A DNA stretch of 5,748 bases. It comes from Kiloniellales bacterium (GTDB lineage: Bacteria > Pseudomonadota > Alphaproteobacteria > Kiloniellales > JAKSDN01). The notes under the pieces are model-generated. The model was not told the origin of the DNA, made no database searches, and worked only from the letters and a program-made list of their open reading frames with translations. Both the position numbers and the translations under genes were made by a program. Location of the stretch: assembly GCA_022360075.1 (NCBI GenBank), contig JAKSDN010001059.1, positions 1 to 5,748 on the forward strand, in the 5' to 3' direction. Positions 1-5,748 of this stretch are shown here, one piece after another (position 1 is the stretch's first letter; the number at the start of each line of letters is the position of its first letter).

Positions 1-653
1 ACGTGACCGCCGCCGCGGTCGCCTCGCCGGCGGGCCCGCGTCTCGCCGGGCGTCACGGCATCGGCTTGCTGTCCATCGGCGCCACCACGGCCGCCGGCTT
101 CGATGCGCTGGCGCTGCACTGGGGCGTGATGGAGGAGGAGGCCCGGGCCCACGGCAAGACCGTCGACCGGGACAAGTGGCGCCTCGTCGGCCTGCTGCAC
201 ATCGCCGAGACCCGCGAGCAGGCCTACCGCGACGTGGAGTACGGCATCGAGCACTGGTTCCACTACTTCCAGGCGGTCGCGGCCTTCCCCCAGATGGCGG
301 TGCCCGGCGACAACGTGAAGGAGATGATCGACTTCGTGAACGAGTCGGGCTTCGGGGCCATCGGCACGCCCGACATGGCGGTCGCTCAGATCAAGCGCCT
401 GCAGGAGCAGTCCAACGGCGGCTTCGGGGCCTACCTCATGCTGGCCCACAACTGGGCCGACCCGGAGCGCACGCGCAAGAGCTATGAGCTGATCGCCCGC
501 GAGGTCATGCCGCACTTCCAAGGCCACCACCAGCCGACGATCGATCCCGCCGTGCGCGCCAAGAAGCTGCGCCCGGAGCTCGCCGAGGTGCACCAGAAAG
601 CGGTGGACCAAATGTCGAAGCAGTACGCCGAGGAGAAGGCGGCGCGGGCGTAG
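1..653 (+). CDS. LLM-class flavin-dependent oxidoreductase, limonene-monooxygenase-like (3' part)
   Basis: This is the C-terminal 217 or so residues of a luciferase-like monooxygenase. The 5' part lies left of the window. Codons run in the frame of base 3, and the GTG there is probably an internal valine, because the following residues (AAAVASPAGPRLAGRHGIG) match the middle of the family, not an N-terminus. Family members are F420- or FMN-dependent TIM-barrel enzymes; this subgroup resembles limonene 1,2-monooxygenase-type proteins, which use reduced flavin and O2. Visible family stretches include GLLSIGAT, KWRLVG, HIAETREQAY, FPQMAV, GTPDMAVAQI and GGFGAYLMLAHNWA, followed by a charged helical tail ending EEKAARA and a TAG stop. 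The actual substrate cannot be told from this fragment; limonene itself is only one possibility. The gene converges on serA, with 68 bp between the stops, so the two are separate transcription units. Confidence 0.88.
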   Translation, partial: VTAAAVASPAGPRLAGRHGIGLLSIGATTAAGFDALALHWGVMEEEARAHGKTVDRDKWRLVGLLHIAETREQAYRDVEYGIEHWFHYFQAVAAFPQMAVPGDNVKEMIDFVNESGFGAIGTPDMAVAQIKRLQEQSNGGFGAYLMLAHNWADPERTRKSYELIAREVMPHFQGHHQPTIDPAVRAKKLRPELAEVHQKAVDQMSKQYAEEKAARA

Positions 654-656
654 GGT

Positions 657-706
657 GATTCAACAAGAGTGCGTCATGCGTCTCTGGTGAATCGGCGCCC
701 GGCCGA
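657..706. terminator. Possible stem-loops between convergent stops (weak terminator candidate)
   Basis: Two overlapping inverted repeats occupy the gap between the monooxygenase and serA stop codons. GATTCA at 657-662 can pair with TGAATC at 688-693, and inside it AGAG at 666-669 can pair with CTCT at 682-685. TCGGC at 692-696 can pair with GCCGA at 702-706 around a 5-nt loop. Neither is followed by a clear T-run on either strand, so an intrinsic terminator is only a possibility based on position. The two hairpins share bases 692-693 and cannot both form fully. Confidence 0.28.
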
Positions 707-721
707 CGAGTGGCCGCGCCG

Positions 722-2299
722 TTAGAACTTCAGCGGCGTAGCCTGCTTGATCTGGGCGATGGCACGCACGCGCTCGAGCACCTCGGGCGCGATGGCCTCG
801 TCGAGCTCGATCAGGGCGATGGCCTCGGCGCCGGGCTTGGCGCGGCCGAGGTGGAAGGTCGCGATGTTGACGCCGGCCTCGCCCAGCGTCGTGCCCAGCG
901 CGCCGATCAGGCCCGGCTTGTCCTCGTTGGTGATATAGAGCATGTGCGCGCCCAGCTCGGCCTCGACCGCGATGCCCTTGACCTCGACGATACGCGGCTT
1001 GTCGCCGCCGAACAGCGTGCCGGCCACCGAGCGGGTCTGGCGCTCCGTGCTGACCGTCATGCGAATCAGAGTCTGGTAGTCGCAGTCGCGCTCGTGCAGG
1101 ACCTCGGTCACGTCGATGTTGCGCTCGCGCGCGATGATCGGGGCGTTGACCATGTTCACGGAATCGAGCATGGGCGACAGCAGGCCTGTCAGGGCGGCCT
1201 GGGTGAGCGGCCGGCAGTTGAGGTTCGAGACATGGCCCTCGAACTCCAAGGTGACGCTCTTCAGGCCGGTCTGGGTGAGCTGGCCGGCAAAGCTGCCGAG
1301 CTGCTCGGAGAGGGCCATGTAGGGCTTCAGCCGCGCCGACTCGTCCGCGGTCAGCGAGGGCATGTTGAGCGCGTTGCTGACCGCGCCGGTCAGCAGAAAG
1401 TCCGCGACCTGCTCGGCGACCTGCACGGCGACCTTCTCCTGCGCCTCGGCGGTCGAGGCGCCGAGATGCGGTGTCGCCACCATCTGTTCCAGATCGAATA
1501 GCGGGTTGTCGCGCGCCGGCTCCTCGCTGAAGACGTCGAGCGCGGCACCCGCGACCTGGCCCGACTCGATCGCCGCCTTGAGATCCGCCTCGACCACCAG
1601 GCCGCCGCGCGCGCAGTTGATGAGGCGCACGCCCTTCTTGCACTTGGCGAGCGCGGCCGCGTCGATCATGTTGCGCGTCTGATCGGTCAAAGGCACGTGC
1701 AGGGTGATGAAGTCGGCGCGCGCCAGGAGCGCGTCGAGCTCCAGCTTCTCCACGCCGAGGTCGAGCGCCCGGTCGTTCGAAAGGTAGGGGTCGTAGGCGA
1801 TCACGCGCATCTTCAGGCCGCGTGCCCGCTCCGCCACGATGGCGCCGATGTTGCCGCAACCGATCACACCCAAGGTCTTGCCGGTCAGCTCGACGCCCAT
1901 GAAGCGCGACTTCTCCCACTTGCCGGCCTTGGTCGAGATGTCGGCGGCGGGAATGCGCCGCGCCAGCGAGAACAAAAGCGCGATCGCGTGCTCCGCCGTG
2001 GTGACCGAGTTGCCGCCGGGCGTGTTCATCACCACGACGCCGCGCTGGGTCGCCGTCGGCACGTCGACGTTGTCGACGCCGATCCCGGCCCGGCCCACGA
2101 CCTTCAAGCCGTTAGCCACCGCTAGCACGTCGGCGGTGACCTTGGTGGCGGAGCGCACGATCAGGCCGTCGTAGTGCCTGATCCGCTCCAACAGCGCGGC
2201 CGCCTCGAGCCCCGGCTCGTAGTCCACGTCGAGCCCGCGCTCGCGCATCAGCTCGGCGGCCATGGGGCTCACAGCATCGGAGATCAGTACCTTGCTCAT
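722..2299 (-). CDS. serA: D-3-phosphoglycerate dehydrogenase
   Basis: SerA is a cytoplasmic NAD-dependent enzyme that oxidises 3-phosphoglycerate to 3-phosphohydroxypyruvate, the first step of serine synthesis. The 525-residue product matches the long SerA form (about 525-530 aa). It has an N-terminal substrate-binding part (about 1-100), a Rossmann NAD domain with GCGNIG at 147-152 and the NAD-selecting aspartate D170 (AYDPY), and a return of the substrate domain with TPHLG at 276-280. The expected catalytic residues are present: R231 in CARGG, E260 in SEEP, and H278. An intervening domain (about 320-445) and a C-terminal ACT domain (about 452-525, NEDKPGLIGALG) follow, the layout often linked to allosteric serine control. 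The start at 2299 gives MSKVLISDAVSP, typical of the family, and has AGGA 9 nt upstream; the in-frame extension to 2362 would overlap serC and has no family support. It is the second gene of a serC-serA operon. Confidence 0.97.
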   Translation of the reverse strand: MSKVLISDAVSPMAAELMRERGLDVDYEPGLEAAALLERIRHYDGLIVRSATKVTADVLAVANGLKVVGRAGIGVDNVDVPTATQRGVVVMNTPGGNSVTTAEHAIALLFSLARRIPAADISTKAGKWEKSRFMGVELTGKTLGVIGCGNIGAIVAERARGLKMRVIAYDPYLSNDRALDLGVEKLELDALLARADFITLHVPLTDQTRNMIDAAALAKCKKGVRLINCARGGLVVEADLKAAIESGQVAGAALDVFSEEPARDNPLFDLEQMVATPHLGASTAEAQEKVAVQVAEQVADFLLTGAVSNALNMPSLTADESARLKPYMALSEQLGSFAGQLTQTGLKSVTLEFEGHVSNLNCRPLTQAALTGLLSPMLDSVNMVNAPIIARERNIDVTEVLHERDCDYQTLIRMTVSTERQTRSVAGTLFGGDKPRIVEVKGIAVEAELGAHMLYITNEDKPGLIGALGTTLGEAGVNIATFHLGRAKPGAEAIALIELDEAIAPEVLERVRAIAQIKQATPLKF

Positions 2300-2308
2300 C
2301 GCTCTCGT

Positions 2309-2312
2309 TCCT
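2309..2312 (-). promoter_or_regulatory. serA ribosome binding site overlapping the serC stop
   Basis: On the minus strand AGGA lies 9 nt before the ATG at 2299 and shares bases with the serC TAG stop (2311-2313). This supports the short serA start over the longer frame. It also suggests that ribosomes ending serC could start serA, that is, translational coupling (inference). Confidence 0.6.
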
Positions 2313-3489
2313 AAGCGGCCACACGCTCGTCCTTGACCCGGGCATAGGCCCAGTCGAGCCAAGGCAACAAAGCCTCGATATCACTGCGCTCGACCGTCGG
2401 ACCGCCCCAGATCCGAAAGCCGGGCGGCGCATCGCGGTAGGCGCCGATATCGAGGCCGGCGCCTTCCTGCTCGATCAGCGCGGCCACGGCCTTGGTGACG
2501 GCGGACTGCTCGGCCGCAACGAGCGCCGTGAACCAGGGATCGGCCACCTTGAGGCAGATACTGGTCGAGGAGCGCGTCGCCGGGTCGACAGCCAGGAAGT
2601 CGATCCAATCGTTGGCCGCGATCCAGGCCGCGACGGCGTCCAGGTTCGCCTCGGCGCGCGCGATCAATGCGGCCTGGCCGCCGATCCGCTCGGCCCAGCG
2701 CAGGCCGTCCAGCGCGTCCTCGACGCAGAGCATGGACGGCGTGTTGATCGTCGCCGCCTCGAAGATCCCCTCGATCAGCTTGCCGCCCTTGGCAAGCTGG
2801 AAGATCTTCGGCAAGGGCCGCGGCGGGCGGAAGCTCTCCAGGCGCTCGACCGCGCGCGGCGAGAGCAGCAGCATGCCATGGGCCGCCTCGCCGCCGAGCG
2901 CCTTCTGCCAGGACCAGGTCACGACGTCGAGCTTGTCGAGCGGCAACGGCATGGCGAAAACCGCCGAGGTCGCATCGCAGATCGTCAGGCCCTTTCGCTC
3001 GGCCGCGATCCAGTCGCCGTCCGGCACCCGCACGCCCGAGGTCGTCCCGTTCCAGGTGAAGACGAGATCGCGGTCGGGATCGACCTGCCAGAGGTCGGGC
3101 AGCGCGCCGTAGCCGGCCTCGAAGGCCCGCAGGTCCTCAATCTCGAGCTGGTCGCGCAGATCCTTGAGCCAGGTCTTGCCGAAAGACTCCCAGGCCAGAA
3201 CGTCGACTCCGCGGGCGCCCAGCAACGACCACAAGGCCATCTCGACCGCCCCGGTGTCGGACGCCGGCACGATCCCCAGCCGGTAGTCCGCCGGCACGCC
3301 GAGCAACGCGCGAGAGCGCTCGATCACCTCCATCAGGCGCGCCTTGCCGGCCTTGGCCCGATGCGACCGGCCCAGCGGCGCGCCCTCCAGACCCGACAGC
3401 GACCAGCCCGGACGCTTGGCACAAGGACCGGAGGAAAAGCAGGGGTTCTCGGGTCGCAAGGTCGGACGGCCGGGCTCGACGGTCGTCAT
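2311..3489 (-). CDS. serC: Phosphoserine aminotransferase
   Basis: SerC is a pyridoxal-phosphate aminotransferase (class V, fold type I) that converts 3-phosphohydroxypyruvate plus glutamate to O-phosphoserine plus 2-oxoglutarate, in the cytoplasm. In many bacteria it also acts in pyridoxal phosphate synthesis on the phosphohydroxythreonine precursor. The 392-residue product resembles the Methanosarcina/alphaproteobacterial SerC type, not the E. coli one. Its N-terminal signature [15 protein letters not shown] is at about 15-29, [11 protein letters not shown] is at 146-156, the likely PLP-nitrogen-binding D172 lies in [10 protein letters not shown], and the Schiff-base lysine is probably K196 in [19 protein letters not shown] at about 246-254 and the C-terminal [11 protein letters not shown] at about 357-367 complete the fold. 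The ATG at 3489 follows AAGGAG with 8 nt between. It is the promoter-proximal gene of the operon, with serA 11 bp downstream, so the two consecutive pathway steps are made from one message. Confidence 0.97.
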   Translation of the reverse strand: MTTVEPGRPTLRPENPCFSSGPCAKRPGWSLSGLEGAPLGRSHRAKAGKARLMEVIERSRALLGVPADYRLGIVPASDTGAVEMALWSLLGARGVDVLAWESFGKTWLKDLRDQLEIEDLRAFEAGYGALPDLWQVDPDRDLVFTWNGTTSGVRVPDGDWIAAERKGLTICDATSAVFAMPLPLDKLDVVTWSWQKALGGEAAHGMLLLSPRAVERLESFRPPRPLPKIFQLAKGGKLIEGIFEAATINTPSMLCVEDALDGLRWAERIGGQAALIARAEANLDAVAAWIAANDWIDFLAVDPATRSSTSICLKVADPWFTALVAAEQSAVTKAVAALIEQEGAGLDIGAYRDAPPGFRIWGGPTVERSDIEALLPWLDWAYARVKDERVAA

Positions 3490-3497
3490 AGCAAGAG

Positions 3498-3503
3498 CTC
3501 CTT
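3498..3503 (-). promoter_or_regulatory. serC ribosome binding site
   Basis: Read on the minus strand, AAGGAG sits 8 nt before the ATG at 3489. It is the strongest Shine-Dalgarno match in the window and fixes the serC start. Confidence 0.75.
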
Positions 3504-3543
3504 GGGGCGATGGCAGCCATTGGGGACGGGATGCGGGGGCGCG

Positions 3544-3571
3544 ATACTAACACTATGTTGCAGTGCGTCAA
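3544..3571 (-). promoter_or_regulatory. Candidate sigma70-type promoter of serCA
   Basis: On the minus strand TTGACG (3566-3571, five of six bases of the -35 consensus) is followed after 16 nt by TAGTAT (3544-3549, four of six of the -10 consensus). Transcription would start near 3537, leaving a leader of about 48 nt before the serC ATG. The spacer contains CACT (3551-3554) and AGTG (3562-3565), a short inverted repeat that could be an operator, although four-base arms are weak evidence. This is the best promoter match in the window in a GC-rich background, and it sits where serCA needs one. Confidence 0.6.
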
Positions 3572-3592
3572 TCCGACCTCCGTCGCACACGC

Positions 3593-3598
3593 TATGAT
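3593..3598 (+). promoter_or_regulatory. Candidate -10 element for the SLC13-type transporter
   Basis: TATGAT matches five of six bases of the -10 consensus and is about 65 bp upstream of the transporter ATG. No good -35 lies 16-18 bp upstream; the region there (about 3570-3575, AATCCG) overlaps the serC -35 on the other strand. If real, the promoter would depend on an activator or a different sigma factor, and would compete with serC for polymerase. Confidence 0.35.
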
Positions 3599-3625
3599 AG
3601 ACTCCGGCGGCGCGGAGGCCTAAAA

Positions 3626-3647
3626 GGGCCGGCTTTCGTGACGGCCC
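3626..3647 (+). promoter_or_regulatory. GC-rich hairpin in the transporter leader
   Basis: GGGCCG (3626-3631) and CGGCCC (3642-3647) form a perfect 6-bp stem around a 10-nt loop, ending 5 nt before the GGAG of the ribosome binding site. An upstream GGCC (3617-3620) could pair with the GGCC at 3627-3630 and so compete with this stem. Such a structure could modulate translation, but short GC stems arise easily by chance in DNA of this composition. Confidence 0.25.
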
Positions 3648-3652
3648 GAAGC

Positions 3653-3656
3653 GGAG
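3653..3656 (+). promoter_or_regulatory. Ribosome binding site of the transporter
   Basis: GGAG lies 7 nt before the ATG at 3664. The nearest upstream GTG (3638) is out of frame, so this site and the ATG define the start. Confidence 0.6.
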
Positions 3657-3663
3657 CGCAGCG

Positions 3664-5445
3664 ATGGTCACGGTGGAGCAGATCACGCTCTTCGCGATCC
3701 TGGGGACGGCCCTGGCGCTCTTCGCCAGGAGCCGCATCCGCTACGATGTCGTGGCCGTCCTGGCGCTCCTGGCCGCGGTGATCACCGGCCTGGTGCCCGC
3801 CGAAGAGGCCTTTCTCGGCTTCGGCCATCCGGCGGTCATCACGGTGGCCGCGATCCTCGTGCTGTCGCGCGCGATCGGCCAAACCGGGCTCGTCGACCTG
3901 GCTGCCCGCTGGCTGCAGCGCTTCAGCGCCAGCCCGACCCGCCACGTCTTCGCGCTCGGCTCGCTGACGGCGGTCCTTTCAGCCTTCATCAACAACGTCG
4001 GCGCCGTCGCCCTGGTGCTGCCCGTCGCCCTGCGCAGCGCGCTCGACGTGGCGCGCCCGCCGAGCCAGATCCTCATGCCGGTCTCCTTCGCCTCCCTGCT
4101 CGGCGGCCTCGTCACCCTGATCGGCACGCCGCCCAACATCATCATCGCGAACCTGCGCGCCGCCCAGCAGGGCGAGCCCTTCGGCATGTTCGACTTCACC
4201 CCCGTCGGACTCGGCGTGGCGCTGGCCGGCGTGATCTTCGTCGCCCTGATAGGCTGGCGCCTCATCCCCTTCCGGGCGGAGCCGAGCGCGGATATCGACG
4301 CCCTGTTCCACATCGAGGACTACATCACCGAAGTCCGGCTGCCGGCCGACACGCCCTTCGTCGGCAAGCGGATCATCGATCTGGAGACCCTGGCCCAGGG
4401 CAACATCGCGGTCGTCGCGCTGATCCGCCGCAAGGACCGGATGCTGGCGCCCTCCGGCTTCCTGCGCCTACAGGCCGACGACATCCTGATCCTGGAGTCC
4501 GACACGGCGACGCTCGACAAGATCGTCGAGGACGCCCAGCTCGAGCTGGTCGGCACGGCCGAGATGACGGCGGAGAACCTGCGCTCCGAGCGGGTCGGCA
4601 TGCTTGAGGTCGTGGTCATGCCGGGCTCGCGCATGGAGGGGCGCACGGCGCGCACATTGCGCCTGCACAGCCGCTTCGGCCTCAACCTCCTCGGCGTCGC
4701 GCGCGAGGGCCAGGCGATCGGCGAGCGCTTGGGCAGCTTGCGTTTCACCGCTGGCGACGTGCTGCTGCTACAGGGCGAGCGCGAGGCCATGCCGGATGCC
4801 TTCTCCGCCCTGGGCTGCCTGCCGCTCGCCGAGCGCGGCATCGCCTTCGGCCGGCGCCCGACACGCCTGGTCTCGCCGCTCGCCTTCGCGGGCGCGATCC
4901 TGCTGGTGGCGATTGGCTTGCTGCCGCCGCAGATCGCCTTCGTCGCGGCGGTCGCGGTCATCGTGATCGCCGGCGAGGTCAGCCTGCGCGACCTCTACGA
5001 CTCGATCGACTGGAGCGTCATCGTCCTGCTCGGCGCGCTGATCCCGGTCGGCATGGCTTTGGAGACGACCGGCGGCAGCCAGGTGATCGCCGCGCCGATC
5101 CTCGCGCTCAAGGGCGAACTGCCGGTCTGGGCCCTGCTCGCGCTGCTGATGGTTGTCACGATGCTGCTGTCGGACGTGATGAACAACGCCGCCACCGCCG
5201 TGCTCATGGCCCCCATCGGCATCACCATTGCGCAAGGCCTCGGCGCCGACGCCGATCCCTTTCTCATGGCCGTCGCGGTCGGCGCCTCCTCGACCTACCT
5301 GACACCGATCGGCCACCAATCGAACCTGCTGGTCATGGGCCCCGGCGGCTACCGCTTCGGCGACTACTGGCGCATGGGCCTGCCGCTCGACGTGATCATC
5401 GTCGCGGTCGCCGTGCCGCTGATCCTGATGGTTTGGCCGGTTTAG
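3664..5445 (+). CDS. SLC13/DASS-family permease with two TrkA-C (RCK_C) domains
   Basis: This is an inner-membrane ion-coupled transporter of the divalent anion/Na+ symporter superfamily, whose members move sulfate, di- and tricarboxylates or related anions. The 593-residue product has two membrane halves. The first (about 1-202) has hydrophobic segments near 5-22, 27-44, 57-73, 95-122, 136-163 and 180-200, and carries INNVGA (109-114) and IGTPPNIII (153-161). The second (about 402-593) has MNNAATAVLMAPIGI (506-520) and YLTPIGHQSNLLVMGPGG (545-562). These are the paired N-rich and TP motifs that bind ion and substrate in the family. Between them are two soluble RCK_C-like domains, about 219-296 and 308-388, each with a V..P.S/T....G pattern and a late GD.LLL/DDILIL strand, likely sensing a cytoplasmic ligand. 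Length fits this subgroup (about 590-610). Algal and cyanobacterial relatives are implicated in sulfate uptake, so sulfate is a reasonable guess but not shown. It is divergent from serC and appears to be a single-gene unit. Confidence 0.92.
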   Translation: MVTVEQITLFAILGTALALFARSRIRYDVVAVLALLAAVITGLVPAEEAFLGFGHPAVITVAAILVLSRAIGQTGLVDLAARWLQRFSASPTRHVFALGSLTAVLSAFINNVGAVALVLPVALRSALDVARPPSQILMPVSFASLLGGLVTLIGTPPNIIIANLRAAQQGEPFGMFDFTPVGLGVALAGVIFVALIGWRLIPFRAEPSADIDALFHIEDYITEVRLPADTPFVGKRIIDLETLAQGNIAVVALIRRKDRMLAPSGFLRLQADDILILESDTATLDKIVEDAQLELVGTAEMTAENLRSERVGMLEVVVMPGSRMEGRTARTLRLHSRFGLNLLGVAREGQAIGERLGSLRFTAGDVLLLQGEREAMPDAFSALGCLPLAERGIAFGRRPTRLVSPLAFAGAILLVAIGLLPPQIAFVAAVAVIVIAGEVSLRDLYDSIDWSVIVLLGALIPVGMALETTGGSQVIAAPILALKGELPVWALLALLMVVTMLLSDVMNNAATAVLMAPIGITIAQGLGADADPFLMAVAVGASSTYLTPIGHQSNLLVMGPGGYRFGDYWRMGLPLDVIIVAVAVPLILMVWPV

Positions 5446-5497
5446 CGCGATTACCGGTTCATGACCGCATTGCGCCGAAGGATTCCGATCGTCCCGG

Positions 5498-5590
5498 CGT
5501 CATTGCGAGCCGGCGCAAGCCGGCGTGGCAAGCCAAGGCCACCGCTCCGGGGGTAGCGGGCTGGATTGCTTCGCTCCGCTCGCAATGACG
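5498..5590. repeat. Extragenic imperfect palindrome, GTCATTGCGAG type (REP/MITE-like)
   Basis: CGTCATTGCGAGC (5498-5510) is exactly complementary to the sequence at 5578-5590, giving a 13-bp outer stem. After an internal mismatch, AAGC (5517-5520) pairs in register with GCTT (5568-5571). Between the arms are three more possible hairpins: GCCGGC-GCAA-GCCGGC (5509-5524, GNRA-type loop), GTGGC/GCCAC (5525-5529 with 5538-5542) and CCGCT/AGCGG (5542-5546 with 5555-5559). The right arm, read as its complement (GCGAAGCAATCCAG), is like dispersed palindromes I recall from intergenic regions of many alphaproteobacteria. It lies between two convergent genes, the usual place for such repeats, and could also help end both transcripts, though it has no T-run. 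Copy number cannot be judged from one window. Confidence 0.75.
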
Positions 5591-5628
5591 CTCACGCGGT
5601 GACAGACCGGCAAGCAAACGACCTAATC

Positions 5629-5748
5629 CTATCGCTCCGGCCGGCGGCCGAGGATGTGGATGGCGGTGAAGGTCATGACCGCCTCGCCCTCCTGATTGAC
5701 GACCTCATAGGCCATGCGCAGGACGCCGCGGTCCGGCTTCGATTCGGA
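5629..5748 (-). CDS. MaoC-like dehydratase, C-terminal fragment
   Basis: The minus strand reads open from the right window edge through 39 codons to a TAG at 5629-5631. The residues SESKPDRGVLRMAYEVVNQ, then GEAVMTFTAIHILGRRPER, match the C-terminal end of MaoC-like hot-dog-fold proteins, which often have a SxSKPDRG...NQ.GE.V pattern followed by a strand and a short basic tail ending RRP. Such proteins hydrate enoyl-CoA thioesters (R-specific hydratases) or act in related acyl-CoA steps. The catalytic Asp/His region would be outside the window, so activity cannot be assessed. The gene converges on the transporter, with 183 bp between the stops. The fragment is short, and the assignment rests on this pattern alone. 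Confidence 0.72.
   Translation of the reverse strand, partial: SESKPDRGVLRMAYEVVNQEGEAVMTFTAIHILGRRPER

Noticed and set aside
710..1501. A 263-codon plus-strand open frame antisense to serA, and similar antisense frames up to 2174
   Set aside because: Low-complexity composition with no recognisable domain; serA on the opposite strand explains the openness.
660..1919. A 419-codon open frame on the minus strand within serA
   Set aside because: It overlaps serA on the same strand in another frame. Its product is rich in Arg, Gly and Ala with no family features, which is typical of a shifted frame in GC-rich coding DNA.
2300..2362. N-terminal extension of serA by 21 codons
   Set aside because: It would overlap serC by about 50 bp. 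The extension has no family similarity, and a ribosome binding site precedes the ATG at 2299.
3558..3563. TTGCAG as a -35 for the transporter
   Set aside because: It lies 29 bp before TATGAT, too far for a sigma70 spacer of 16-18 bp.
3137..3571. Upstream overlapping frame in the serC leader, including an ATG at 3520 reading MAAIAPRSS
   Set aside because: No Shine-Dalgarno precedes the ATG, and the frame runs out of phase through serC with no family similarity, so it is most likely a chance open frame.
3741..4313. Minus-strand open frames antisense to the transporter (also 4320-4961 and 4768-5319)
   Set aside because: Each mirrors the transporter codons and gives repetitive Arg/Ala/Ser-rich or His/Asp-rich products without domains.
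5466..5486. Possible decayed second copy of the palindrome arm (GCATTGCG...GAAGGATTCC)
   Set aside because: The match to the arm is short and gapped, and could be chance in 50 bp of GC-rich spacer.
5597..5609. CGGT/ACCG hairpin after the MaoC stop as a terminator
   Set aside because: A four-base stem with no T-run is too weak to support.

Overview
The window is GC-rich and densely coded. It looks like a chromosomal segment from an alphaproteobacterium, probably Rhodospirillales-like. This rests on the alphaproteobacterial style of the serC and serA products, the limonene-monooxygenase-like flavin enzyme, the GC-rich third codon positions, and a GTCATTGCGAG-type extragenic palindrome. The taxonomic call is inference, since no rRNA or other marker gene is present.

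Layout, left to right: (1) the 3' part of a luciferase-like flavin-dependent monooxygenase gene on the + strand (to 653). (2) A 68-bp convergent gap containing weak stem-loops. (3) A serine biosynthesis operon on the - strand, transcribed serC (3489 to 2311) then serA (2299 to 722), with 11 bp between the genes and a recognisable sigma70-type promoter ahead of serC. (4) A 174-bp divergent intergenic region holding the serC promoter, a weaker candidate promoter for the opposite gene, and a leader hairpin. (5) A complete SLC13/DASS-type membrane transporter on the + strand (3664-5445) with two cytoplasmic TrkA-C (RCK_C) domains between its membrane halves. (6) A 183-bp convergent gap containing a 93-bp imperfect palindrome of a repeat-like type. 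(7) The last 39 codons of a MaoC-like dehydratase gene on the - strand, entering from the right edge.

SerA and SerC carry out the first two steps of the phosphorylated serine pathway: 3-phosphoglycerate to 3-phosphohydroxypyruvate, then to O-phosphoserine. The third enzyme, SerB phosphatase, is not in the window. The transporter is divergent from serCA. If it carries sulfate or a related anion it could bear on serine-to-cysteine metabolism, but nothing in the sequence proves its substrate. The two edge genes suggest oxidative or acyl-CoA metabolism and have no evident tie to the serine genes.

I did not find a convincing undescribed system. The least ordinary parts are the branched palindrome at 5498-5590, the compact divergent control region at 3490-3663, and the regulated-looking transporter.
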